A stretch of DNA of 64,000 nt, taken from Limisphaerales bacterium. GTDB taxonomy: Bacteria; Verrucomicrobiota; Verrucomicrobiia; Limisphaerales; UBA1100. The position numbers and the translations under genes are program-made. The stretch is taken from assembly GCA_014382585.1 (NCBI GenBank), contig JACNJL010000041.1, positions 1-64,000 of the forward strand, written 5' to 3'. The notes beneath the pieces are model-generated. The model made no database searches and was not told the DNA's origin. It worked only from the letters and a program-made list of their open reading frames with translations. Below, piece after piece: positions 9,064 through 19,568 of this stretch (position 1 is its first letter; every line of letters starts with the position of its first letter).

Positions 9064-10002
9064 ATGTTAGAGGACTCCGAACAAATCGTCATCATTGGCT
9101 CCGGTTGCGCCGGTCTCACTGCCGCTTTATACTCAGCGCGAGCACAGCTTGCGCCCACTGTGCTTACCGGCGCGATGCCAGGCGGGCTGCTTACCACTAC
9201 GAGTATTGTGGAAAACTACCCGGGCTTTCCCGAGGGAATTGATGGCACGGAATTAATGATCAACATGCAGCAACAAGCCGAACGGTTTGGGGCGAAAGTG
9301 AAATTTGGCAGTACCGTCGAAGCGGTCGACCTGAGTGAGCGACCGTTTAGGCTCACCGTTGATGGCGAATCGATGCGGGCCCAGGCACTTATCATCGCCA
9401 GCGGAGCAGGGCACCGGCATCTTGGGTTGGATAGCGAAGCGCGGCTCGATAAAAAAGGTGTCACTTATTGCGCCACGTGCGATGGAGCATTACCGATGTT
9501 TCGCGACCAACCATTGGTGGTAGTGGGTGGCGGTGATTCAGCCTGCGAAGAAGCAACTTTTTTAACACGGTTCGCCAGCAAAGTTTATCTAGTGCACCGG
9601 CGTGATGAATTACGCGCATCAAAAATCATGGCCGATCGCACGCTCGAAAATGAAAAAATCGAAATGGTTTGGGATTCGGAAGTGGAAGAGATTCTCGGCG
9701 ACGAACAGGTGAGCGGCGTGCGATTACGGAATAATCAAACCAACGCTGAGCAAACTATCCAATGCGCCGGTGTATTCATCGCCATTGGCCATGTGCCCAA
9801 TACCCAAATCTTCAAAGGGCAACTGGACATGGATGACGCCGGATATATCACCCGTAAAGAGGGAGCGCAAACAAGCGTGGCCGGCGTATTTGTGGCCGGC
9901 GATTGCTCGGATAAAGTGTATCGGCAAGCCATTACCGCCGCCGGCATGGGATGCGCCGCCGCCATCGAGGCGGAGCGATTGCTTGCCAGCGAAGGTCAAT
10001 AA
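9064..10002 (+). CDS. trxB: Thioredoxin-disulfide reductase
   Basis: The homodimeric FAD enzyme transfers electrons from NADPH to thioredoxin. The 312-residue product matches the low-molecular-weight bacterial type. It has the FAD-binding GSGCAGL (about 12-18), the redox-active CATC (Cys136, Cys139), the NADPH-binding GGGDSACEEA, the HRRDELRASK segment, and the C-terminal FAD motif GVFVAGDCSD. The ATG at 9064 places the GxGxxG motif at the usual distance. It is followed by hisB after 41 bases; the pair may be cotranscribed without an obvious functional link. Confidence 0.96.
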   Translation: MLEDSEQIVIIGSGCAGLTAALYSARAQLAPTVLTGAMPGGLLTTTSIVENYPGFPEGIDGTELMINMQQQAERFGAKVKFGSTVEAVDLSERPFRLTVDGESMRAQALIIASGAGHRHLGLDSEARLDKKGVTYCATCDGALPMFRDQPLVVVGGGDSACEEATFLTRFASKVYLVHRRDELRASKIMADRTLENEKIEMVWDSEVEEILGDEQVSGVRLRNNQTNAEQTIQCAGVFIAIGHVPNTQIFKGQLDMDDAGYITRKEGAQTSVAGVFVAGDCSDKVYRQAITAAGMGCAAAIEAERLLASEGQ

Positions 10003-10043
10003 ACATCGCAAACACCTTTATTTTGGCGTATAAAAGCTCACCC

Positions 10044-10709
10044 ATGAAAGCACGTGCGGCGCAGATAGAACGCGCCACGGGCGAGACCCGGATTCAGCTG
10101 AAATTAAACATCGACGGCCGAGGCAAGGCCTCGATTGACACGGGCATTCCGTTTTTTGACCACATGCTCACGCTTTTCGCGAAACATTCAGTGTGTGATC
10201 TCAAAGTGAAATGTACGGGCGATTTAGAGGTGGATGCTCATCACGCCGTGGAAGATTGCGGGATCGCGCTTGGCCAGGCATACAATGAGGCGCTCGGCGA
10301 AAAGCGCGGTCTTCGGCGTTACGGCACAGGATTCGATCCACGCAATCCGCTGTGGGGCGATGCGCATGTGCCGATGGACGAAACGCTGGCTCGTTGTGTC
10401 ATTGATTTCAGTGGTCGACCCTATTTAGTTTGGAATGGAATGGGCAAGCTTGGCTTTCGGGTTTTGAAACACGAAAAAGCGCAGGACGATGCGTGCGCGT
10501 TTCGGTTTGGTTTGGCGCGCGAATTTTTCCAGGGCTTCGCGAATGAAGCACGTTGCAACTTGCACTTAGAATTATTGTACGGGCAGGAGCCGCATCACGT
10601 GGTGGAAGCGTTGTTTAAGGCATTTGCGAAGGCAGCGGATTTTGCCTGCCAAAAAGATCCGCGCATTGGTCAAACCGTGCCGAGCACGAAAGGTCGATTG
10701 AAGGGCTGA
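10044..10709 (+). CDS. hisB: Imidazoleglycerol-phosphate dehydratase
   Basis: Catalyses the manganese-dependent dehydration of imidazoleglycerol phosphate in histidine synthesis. The monofunctional 221-residue product shows the two duplicated metal-binding signatures, DAHHAVED (about 64-71) and EPHHVVEA near residue 170, plus GIPFFDHML. ATG 10044 fits the family N-terminus; a longer in-frame extension would overlap the end of trxB. There is no phosphatase domain. Histidine genes in this window are scattered (hisB here, hisH at 22793, hisG at 30202) rather than in an operon. The sigma factor gene starts 4 bases after the stop, suggesting cotranscription. Confidence 0.95.
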   Translation: MKARAAQIERATGETRIQLKLNIDGRGKASIDTGIPFFDHMLTLFAKHSVCDLKVKCTGDLEVDAHHAVEDCGIALGQAYNEALGEKRGLRRYGTGFDPRNPLWGDAHVPMDETLARCVIDFSGRPYLVWNGMGKLGFRVLKHEKAQDDACAFRFGLAREFFQGFANEARCNLHLELLYGQEPHHVVEALFKAFAKAADFACQKDPRIGQTVPSTKGRLKG

Positions 10710-10713
10710 GCCA

Positions 10714-11316
10714 ATGGCAAAGAAGCTGGACATTCCGAATGCCGAAGATGAGGCGCTGGTGCGCGCCGCGCAAAAGGGTGCAATGCCGCCTTACGAAGAA
10801 TTGGTCCATCGGCATCGTGATAAAATATATGCGCGAGCATTCAGTATGTTGCGAAACGAGGATGAGGCCCTGGATCTCTCGCAGGAAGCGTGGGTGAAAG
10901 GTTGGCAGCGCTTGAAGCAGTTCAAGCACAACGCCAGCTTCACTACTTGGATGACTCGGATTTGCATCAATTTGTGCCTTGATTTTTTGCGGAAGCGGAA
11001 ACGGAAGCAAACTGATTCACTTGATCAAATGGAGGAAGAAACCGGCGGCGTGGAGCGGCGGATGCCAGTGGAAGAATTCAACCCCACCGGTAATGTGGAG
11101 CGCGAAGAGCTTCGTTTACAAATTGATGAGGGCCTGGCAAAGCTCAGTTATGAGCATCGCACCGTATTGATTTTACATGAATTCGAACGACTCGAATACA
11201 AGGAGATTGCCAAAGCGATGCACTGTTCCATCGGCACGGTGATGAGCCGGTTGTTTTATGCCAGAAGAAAATTGGCCACTCTGTTAATTTCTTTGAAGAA
11301 AGAACGGCAAGAGTGA
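10714..11316 (+). CDS. RNA polymerase ECF-type sigma factor
   Basis: The 200-residue product has the two domains of group 4 sigma factors. Region 2 (about 20-95) includes YEELVHRHRDKIYARAF, DLSQEAWVKGWQ and the -10 recognition segment SFTTWMTRI. Region 4 (about 130-190) includes YEHRTVLILHEFERLEYKEI and a helix-turn-helix with CSIGTVMSRL. A charged linker separates them. The gene follows hisB by 4 bases and is followed 21 bases later by a membrane protein with anti-sigma character, so the two probably form a sigma/anti-sigma pair. The stimulus is not evident from the sequence. Confidence 0.93.
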   Translation: MAKKLDIPNAEDEALVRAAQKGAMPPYEELVHRHRDKIYARAFSMLRNEDEALDLSQEAWVKGWQRLKQFKHNASFTTWMTRICINLCLDFLRKRKRKQTDSLDQMEEETGGVERRMPVEEFNPTGNVEREELRLQIDEGLAKLSYEHRTVLILHEFERLEYKEIAKAMHCSIGTVMSRLFYARRKLATLLISLKKERQE

Positions 11317-11337
11317 GTCTACAGAAAACGATACGAA

Positions 11338-11904
11338 ATGAAGCAAGAAGACGAACTAAAGATTCAGGCTTGGATGGACGGTGAGTTAGCACCTAAAGAA
11401 GCTGCTCAGATCGCCACGCTGATTGAACAAAACTCCGAGGCCTTGGCGCTTTCCGAAGAATTAAGAGTGGTGGAAAACGCCCTGCATCTCGGCGAAAAGC
11501 AGGCAATTCTTGATGATTCTCGCGATTTTTACTGGTCACAGGTTGAGCGCCAAATTGAGGCGGAAGAGCCGTTGGTGGAACCTTATGCCGCTCCCGTAAT
11601 CGCTTCTGGCACACCATTACGCTGGCTGGTCCCTGTGGGCAGCTTGGGGGTTATCGTAGTTCTAATGATGAATTTTGGCACAATGAACCCAAACCCATCA
11701 TTTCCCGCGCCTGGCGGCTCTCCGGTATCCCCAGCTGCAGTGCCCTCTGGGCTTACTGAATCGGCAGGCATATTGGAGGAAGCTGGCAATGATCCTGACG
11801 GCGTGGGTGTGATCAATTTCCAAGGAAGCCAAGGTTCGCGTCACCTGACGGATCCGGAAGATCCAAATACGTTGCCTGAATCGATCGAGAACCCTGATCG
11901 ATAA
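11338..11904 (+). CDS. Putative anti-sigma factor, single-pass membrane protein
   Basis: The 188-residue product opens with KIQAWMDGELAPKEAAQI, the start typical of anti-sigma factor domains (a MDGEL turn after a short helix). It has one membrane segment around 96-114 (RWLVPVGSLGVIVVLMMNFG) and a Pro/Gly/Ser-rich outer part. No HxxxCxxC zinc motif is visible, so it would be a zinc-free variant. Its position just downstream of the ECF sigma gene supports the role. Function is inferred from context and layout, not from a firm family match. A strong terminator follows. Confidence 0.7.
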   Translation: MKQEDELKIQAWMDGELAPKEAAQIATLIEQNSEALALSEELRVVENALHLGEKQAILDDSRDFYWSQVERQIEAEEPLVEPYAAPVIASGTPLRWLVPVGSLGVIVVLMMNFGTMNPNPSFPAPGGSPVSPAAVPSGLTESAGILEEAGNDPDGVGVINFQGSQGSRHLTDPEDPNTLPESIENPDR

Positions 11905-11938
11905 CTTTTTGCTGAGCGCAAAAAAGGGCTAATTTTCA

Positions 11939-11963
11939 GCGTCCCCGCTTGGGGGCGCTTTTT
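11939..11963 (+). terminator. Rho-independent terminator after the sigma/anti-sigma pair
   Basis: An 8-bp stem (GCGTCCCC 11939-11946 with GGGGGCGC 11951-11958, one G-U pair), loop GCTT, then TTTTT. It ends the trxB-hisB-sigma-anti-sigma transcript. Confidence 0.88.
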
Positions 11964-11976
11964 ATTTGTTACAAAC

Positions 11977-11985
11977 TTATTCACA
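11977..11985 (+). promoter_or_regulatory. DnaA-box-like site upstream of gyrB
   Basis: TTATTCACA fits the TTATNCACA consensus for DnaA binding. It sits in the 174-base gap before gyrB, which also holds a CACAA-CATC-TTGTG inverted repeat (12018-12031) and a weak promoter-like TTGTCG-17-TAGACT (12061-12089). A second identical 9-mer lies at 343-351. A single box per gap is not enough to call a replication origin. Confidence 0.3.
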
Positions 11986-12086
11986 CGGCTGCATCTTGGG
12001 GCTCGACTGGCAGGCGGCACAACATCTTGTGTCATATTCCTGTATTTCAAACAAAAAGATTTGTCGTGAAATTGGATTTCAGGTAG

Positions 12087-14660
<2,574 letters not shown>

Positions 14661-14670
14661 TTTACCCAAC

Positions 14671-17316
14671 ATGGCCAAGAAAAAGAGTTCTGAAGAACTC
14701 CCCGTAAACACTACCCCGCTTTTCGCCGCAAACGAGAAGATTGCCCCGATCAACGTCGCCGACGAGATTAAAAACTCGTTCCTCGACTACTCCATGTCGG
14801 TCATCATCTCCCGCGCGCTTCCCGATGCGCGCGACGGTCTCAAGCCCTCGCAACGCCGCATCCTTTACGCGATGCACGAGCTTTCGCTTTACCCACCCAA
14901 AAAACACTTCAAGTGCGCCAAGATTTGTGGTGATACCAGCGGCAACTACCATCCTCACGGCGAAGCGGTCATTTACCCGACGCTCGTCAACATGGCTCAA
15001 CCATGGAATATGCGAGACACCCTCGTTGATGGCCAAGGAAACTTTGGCAGTGTCGAGGGCGATCCTCCCGCTGCCATGCGTTACACTGAAGCGCGCCTCA
15101 CCCATTTAGGCGGCACGTTAATGAGTGATATGGAAAAGGGCACCGTCAACTGGGTGCCTAACTATGATGAGCGGCTCACAGAACCAACAGTGTTCCCGGC
15201 CGCCTTCCCAAACTTGCTCGTCAATGGCGGCACCGGCATCGCCGTCGGTATGGCCACCAATATGCCACCGCATAATCTCGGCGAAGTCATTGATGGCATC
15301 ACCGCGCAAATCGACAATCCCGAAATCACGCTCAAACAATTGATGAAGCACGTGAAGGGGCCGGACTTCCCGACCGGTTGCACCATCTGCGGCCTCAGCC
15401 CCATCGAGCAGTATTTCAGCACCGGCAAAGGCTCGGTGAAAGTGCGCGGCCGCCTCGGTGTGGAGGAAATGCGCGGCGGCAAACAGCAAATCATTGTCAC
15501 GGAAATCCCGTACAACGTGAATCGCGCCACGCTGGTCAGCCGCGTGGCGGAGCTGGCCAACGAGAAAATCCTCTCAGAAATCACCGCCGTGCGCGATGAG
15601 TCGGATGAAAACACCCGCGTGGTCATCGAGCTCAAGCGCGATGCCGTGCCCAAAGTGGTCATTAACAATCTCTACAAACATACGCAATTGGAGACGTCGT
15701 TCAGCGTTAACATGCTCGCCATTGACCACGGTCGGCCGCGGACATTGCCGCTGAAGGATGCGATCAATTGCTACATCGAACATCGCCGCGAAGTGGTGGT
15801 GCGTCGAACGCGATTCGAACTGGAAAAAGCCGAGCGCCGCGCCGAATCGTTGGAAGGCTATCTTATCGCGCTTTCCAATTTGGATAAATTTATTAAAATC
15901 ATTCGCGAATCCTCCAACCGCGAGGAGGCTAAAGTGAAATTAATGGCTCACGACTTCACAAAAGCAGCAGTCGAAAAGCTCGGCATACTCATTCGCAGCA
16001 AAGACCGCCTTACGAATGGTCGATACGAATTTAGTGAAGAGCAGGCCAACGCCATACTCGAGCTGCGCCTTTACCAACTCACCGGACTCGAAATTGACAA
16101 AGTGCGCGCCGAATACAAAGAGTTGGTCAAAAAAATCAAAGATCTGCTCGACATTCTTTCCAAGGAATCCCGCGTTTTAACCATCATCAAAGACGAGCTG
16201 TCCGCTATCCGCGAGAAGCACGCCACCCCGCGACGCACGGACCTCGCACCAGACGAAGGCGAGATGTCTATCGAAGACCTTATCGCTAACGAAGCGGTGA
16301 TTATCACTCTCACGCATAACGGTCTCATCAAGCGCACCAATATCAGCGAATACCGCGCCCAACGTCGAGGCGGCAAGGGCGTCATCGGCATGAAAACCCG
16401 GAAGGCCACCACCGAAAAAGATACAAGCGACTTTATCGAGCATCTGTTCACGGCAAGCACACATGATTATTTGATGTTCTTCACCAACACCGGCCGCGCC
16501 TATGTGGAGCGCGTGCACGAAATTCCAGATCTCGGCCGGGCCTCCAAAGGCCGGAGCATTGCCAATGTGCTGGAACTGAAGCACGGGGAAAAAATTGCCG
16601 ATGTCATCCGAGTGAAAGCTGTTTATGGGGAAAACAAGGCAGACGTTACTTGGCAACAGAAATATTTTATCTTTTTCGCTTCACGCGATGGCAAAGTGAA
16701 AAAGACCACGCTCAGCGATTTTGCAAATGTCCGTCGCGGTGGCATCATCGCCATCAAAATTGTTCCGGGCGACATCCTCATCGAGGCACGCTTCACTTCC
16801 GGTCAGAACGACGTGGTGCTCATCACTAGCGATGGCAAGAGCATTCGGTTCCACGAAGAAGACGTTCGCACCATGGGCCGCTCAGCGGCGGGTGTGCGTG
16901 GCATTCGGTTGAATAAAGAAGATCACGTCATCGCGCTTGCCATCGCTGATCCGGATGCAACTTTACTTGTCGCCAGTGAAAACGGGGTGGGCAAGCGCAC
17001 TGAATTTGACGAGTACCGCGTTCAAGGTCGTGGCGGCAAAGGCATCATCACGATGAAAACCAACAATAAAACCGGCAAAGTGGTCGGGGCACTTACGGTG
17101 CATGACGATGACGAAATCATGATCATCACCGTCGGCGGCCAAATGGTGCGCACCAGCGTGAAAGGTATCCGCCAAGCCGGCCGCAATACACAGGGAGTGC
17201 GCATTGTGAGGCTTGATTCCAACGATCGACTACAGGACATTGCACCCGTCATCACCGCCGAGCGTGAAATTGAAGTCGAAAAAACCGAAGAAAGCGACGT
17301 GGGTGAAGCCGATTAG
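14671..17316 (+). CDS. gyrA: DNA gyrase subunit A
   Basis: Breakage-reunion subunit. In the 881-residue product the catalytic tyrosine is Tyr138, in AMRYTEARL, exactly 16 residues displaced from Tyr122 of Escherichia coli. The C-terminal beta-pinwheel carries the GyrA box QRRGGKG and a related QGRGGKG, which supports gyrase rather than topoisomerase IV. The quinolone-determining stretch reads HPHGEAVIYPT, so the positions equal to Ser83 and Asp87 are Ala99 and Pro103. The end is acidic (EKTEESDVGEAD). It follows gyrB directly and faces a minus-strand gene that ends 21 bases away. Confidence 0.97.
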   Translation: MAKKKSSEELPVNTTPLFAANEKIAPINVADEIKNSFLDYSMSVIISRALPDARDGLKPSQRRILYAMHELSLYPPKKHFKCAKICGDTSGNYHPHGEAVIYPTLVNMAQPWNMRDTLVDGQGNFGSVEGDPPAAMRYTEARLTHLGGTLMSDMEKGTVNWVPNYDERLTEPTVFPAAFPNLLVNGGTGIAVGMATNMPPHNLGEVIDGITAQIDNPEITLKQLMKHVKGPDFPTGCTICGLSPIEQYFSTGKGSVKVRGRLGVEEMRGGKQQIIVTEIPYNVNRATLVSRVAELANEKILSEITAVRDESDENTRVVIELKRDAVPKVVINNLYKHTQLETSFSVNMLAIDHGRPRTLPLKDAINCYIEHRREVVVRRTRFELEKAERRAESLEGYLIALSNLDKFIKIIRESSNREEAKVKLMAHDFTKAAVEKLGILIRSKDRLTNGRYEFSEEQANAILELRLYQLTGLEIDKVRAEYKELVKKIKDLLDILSKESRVLTIIKDELSAIREKHATPRRTDLAPDEGEMSIEDLIANEAVIITLTHNGLIKRTNISEYRAQRRGGKGVIGMKTRKATTEKDTSDFIEHLFTASTHDYLMFFTNTGRAYVERVHEIPDLGRASKGRSIANVLELKHGEKIADVIRVKAVYGENKADVTWQQKYFIFFASRDGKVKKTTLSDFANVRRGGIIAIKIVPGDILIEARFTSGQNDVVLITSDGKSIRFHEEDVRTMGRSAAGVRGIRLNKEDHVIALAIADPDATLLVASENGVGKRTEFDEYRVQGRGGKGIITMKTNNKTGKVVGALTVHDDDEIMIITVGGQMVRTSVKGIRQAGRNTQGVRIVRLDSNDRLQDIAPVITAEREIEVEKTEESDVGEAD

Positions 17317-17337
17317 CTTAAGTGTGTTTGGCGCGGG

Positions 17338-18465
17338 TTATTCGCCGCGATAGATATAGCCTAAAGCGATGACACTATAGGCAGTGACCAGCGGTTTTTC
17401 GTTCTCCCACCAACGCGCGGATTGCGTGTTTATCCATGAACCGTCCTGCTGCTGCAATCCGATCAGTTTTAATCCCACTGCTTTGCGCCAATCAATTTTT
17501 TTACCTTTCACGTTGATGATTCGGTCTCCGGAAACTGACAGTGCCTTGGTCATCAAATAATAATAATAATACAACCCTTGGGCTCCCATCGCCGGGTTTT
17601 CTTCGAGTGTAAAATTATCGAAGAGCCATTTGCGAACGGCAACTACACGCGGGTCATCGGCCTTCAGTTGGGCGTAGGAGTAGCTGAGCATTCCGGCGTA
17701 GCTGATGCTGCCATAACTGCGCAGGGCAGTGCGTCCGTTTTTATCCTTAACTGTGCCGGCCATACTTTTGCCGGGGAAATAAATCATCCCGCCTTTTTGT
17801 TTCGGGTCATTGCTGGCCCACGGCTGTTTGTTGTGGCTGGGGAGGTTTTGGCAATTTTGAATAAATCCGATCGCTGCCTTCCAGTTGAGGTCATCCTGCG
17901 GAGGAGCGTCCTTCACAAGATGGCGCGTATAGTAAAGTGCTTCCAGCGAAGAAAGAGTATTATTGAGATCACTGTGCGGGTAGCGGCCGCCGTAGCCCAC
18001 GCCGCCATCGAGTGGATGGTCCTGCTTGCCTTGTTCGCCAAGGTCCCATTGTTGTTTGGCCAAAAAGGCGCGCGCTTTGAGCAATACAGGGTTGTGCTGT
18101 TTGTCGTTTGCGGCAAGCAATGCCATCATGCATAATGATGTGTTGTAATTCGCCAGCCCCTTGCCGGGGACATAAATACTGCCATCGGGTTGAACGTGGG
18201 TGAGGAGGAATTTATACCCGTTTTCAATCCACTTTGGCGTTTGCTTGGGCTTATTGGGATTGCCTTGCCATGCGATTAGTGCGAGTGCAGTCACGGCCGG
18301 ATGTTCGGGGCTGGTCCACCACCCCCCGGGGTTTTGGCTGGCCTTCAGTGAGGTGATGCCGCGATCGACGGAGCGCTGCAGCTCGTTCATGAAGGAAATG
18401 TCGCGTTGCGCCTGGGCAGGGCAGGCGAGGATGAGAAGCGCAAATAATGTTAATGCAGTTTTCAT
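17338..18465 (-). CDS. Exported prenyltransferase/squalene-oxidase-repeat-like protein
   Basis: The 375-residue product has a signal peptide (MKTALTLFALLILACPAQAQ). An alpha/alpha-barrel-like repeat pattern follows: segments such as GITSLKASQNPGGWW, HPAVTALALIAW, FLLTHVQPDGSIY, NYNTSLCMMALLA, YPHSDLNNTLSSLEALYY and LKLIGLQQQDGSW. These are the QxxDGSW-type repeats of the terpene-cyclase/prenyltransferase fold. No DxDD catalytic motif of true squalene cyclases is visible, so a binding or structural role is likely. The ATG at 18463-18465 is preferred over an upstream in-frame start because it places the signal peptide at the N-terminus. The upstream YdjY/MORN protein gene ends one base away, so the two are probably translated together. 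Confidence 0.8.
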   Translation of the reverse strand: MKTALTLFALLILACPAQAQRDISFMNELQRSVDRGITSLKASQNPGGWWTSPEHPAVTALALIAWQGNPNKPKQTPKWIENGYKFLLTHVQPDGSIYVPGKGLANYNTSLCMMALLAANDKQHNPVLLKARAFLAKQQWDLGEQGKQDHPLDGGVGYGGRYPHSDLNNTLSSLEALYYTRHLVKDAPPQDDLNWKAAIGFIQNCQNLPSHNKQPWASNDPKQKGGMIYFPGKSMAGTVKDKNGRTALRSYGSISYAGMLSYSYAQLKADDPRVVAVRKWLFDNFTLEENPAMGAQGLYYYYYLMTKALSVSGDRIINVKGKKIDWRKAVGLKLIGLQQQDGSWINTQSARWWENEKPLVTAYSVIALGYIYRGE

Positions 18466-18466
18466 T

Positions 18467-19459
18467 TTATTGTTTGGATTCAACACCATCCGGATCCCAT
18501 GAACGTTGGGAGATTAATTTGCCGTTTTGATATGTCAGCTCCCAGCGCTTTACGCCGGAATCATACCAGTGGGTTTCCACGCCTACTTGAATTCCGTTTT
18601 TGTAAAAGCGTTCAGATTCTAGTTGTTTGTTTTTGTAATGCCCGGCCACGCGTCCGCTGTAGGGTGCTGATTCCCCGCGTTTATACCATAAGCCCTTTTC
18701 GAGCAGCCCCACGCGTTCGCCTTTGGCGTTGCGCTTTTGCATTGCTTCAAATGTTGCGGTGGGAATTTCGGTTGGTTTTTTATGGGGAGGTTTTAGTAAT
18801 CGAATCACTACTGTCGCTTTGTGATCTTGAGCCGGCAGCCCTTTCGGTTGCGGCCGCCATAGCTCGTCATCCTCACGGCCGGGCCGGGGATTATTGAATT
18901 GAGCTGCGTTATCAGTAATGAGCGAAACGATGGAACCATCACGTTGCGCCAAAAACTGCCCTTCGAATACGCGGGAACCGTTGAAGATGAACGGGCCTTT
19001 TTTAGCCGGTCGCAATGCAGGCCGAACGGTTTGCACAAATTGTTCGATGCGGGCCTTTTTCTGTTTTCCGTTTTCTTTCCAATGTAATTCGATGTCAACT
19101 GGTTGCCCTGGGATCGCTTTGGCTTCATCTTCGGGAATGAGTTTGCCGTCGCTTCCTTTTGCGTTTAGCAATAACATGGCTACTTGCACATGGAAAGGTT
19201 CAGCAGTGGTCACCAGCAGGCTTTCATGAACCTTCCCGCGGCCAGTGACGACCAGGTATTCAATGGGGCCTTCGCGAATTTCCACCACAACGGGAATGTG
19301 AACTTCGCGGGCCTCCTTCACCAGTTTCACCGTTCCGACCTGAAGTACGCCCGGAGAAATTTCTTTAATGACCGGTTTGGGTAATGGCTCAGGTTTGAAA
19401 GGGTCATCCTGTGCACAAACGCCGACCGCCATTAAAATGCAAATGCATAGGTGTTTCAT
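18467..19459 (-). CDS. Exported protein with YdjY-like domain and YwqK/MORN-type repeats
   Basis: The 330-residue product has a short signal peptide ending near VCAQ. It then has a beta-rich domain with VHIPVVVEIREGPIEYLVVT and VHESLLVT, the pattern of YdjY-like domains common in Planctomycetes and Verrucomicrobia. The C-terminus has repeats of the YwqK/MORN-2 kind: GLWYKRGESAPYSGRV, GHYKNKQLESERFYKNG and ETHWYDSGVKRWELTYQNG. It is first in a two-gene minus-strand unit with the prenyltransferase-repeat protein. Both are likely periplasmic or surface proteins. Function unknown. Confidence 0.75.
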   Translation of the reverse strand: MKHLCICILMAVGVCAQDDPFKPEPLPKPVIKEISPGVLQVGTVKLVKEAREVHIPVVVEIREGPIEYLVVTGRGKVHESLLVTTAEPFHVQVAMLLLNAKGSDGKLIPEDEAKAIPGQPVDIELHWKENGKQKKARIEQFVQTVRPALRPAKKGPFIFNGSRVFEGQFLAQRDGSIVSLITDNAAQFNNPRPGREDDELWRPQPKGLPAQDHKATVVIRLLKPPHKKPTEIPTATFEAMQKRNAKGERVGLLEKGLWYKRGESAPYSGRVAGHYKNKQLESERFYKNGIQVGVETHWYDSGVKRWELTYQNGKLISQRSWDPDGVESKQ

Positions 19460-19540
19460 ATTCTCCAGGTAGTTTGACGGCGGTGCGCTATGTTTGCGAC
19501 ATATTTCTTGTTAAGCAAATGTAAAAACCGCTTGGTTTTT

Positions 19541-19567
19541 CGGGCCGGCGCCTCTACCAATTCCGCA
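19541..19567 (-). other. tRNA-Leu-like D-arm fragment
   Basis: On the minus strand this reads TGCGGAATTGGTAGAGGCGC and on; the 14 bases GCGGAATTGGTAGA are those of the D-arm of many bacterial tRNA-Leu genes. No anticodon arm, variable arm or T-arm follows, so it is not a working tRNA. It may be a chance match or a leftover of integration or rearrangement. An AAAAACC-GCTT-GGTTTTT hairpin (19522-19539) sits beside it and could end transcription on either strand. Confidence 0.25.
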
Positions 19568-19568
19568 G

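Noticed and set aside
17578-18135. 185-codon plus-strand frame opposite the prenyltransferase-repeat gene
   Set aside because: Antisense shadow; the minus-strand frame has a signal peptide and repeat motifs.
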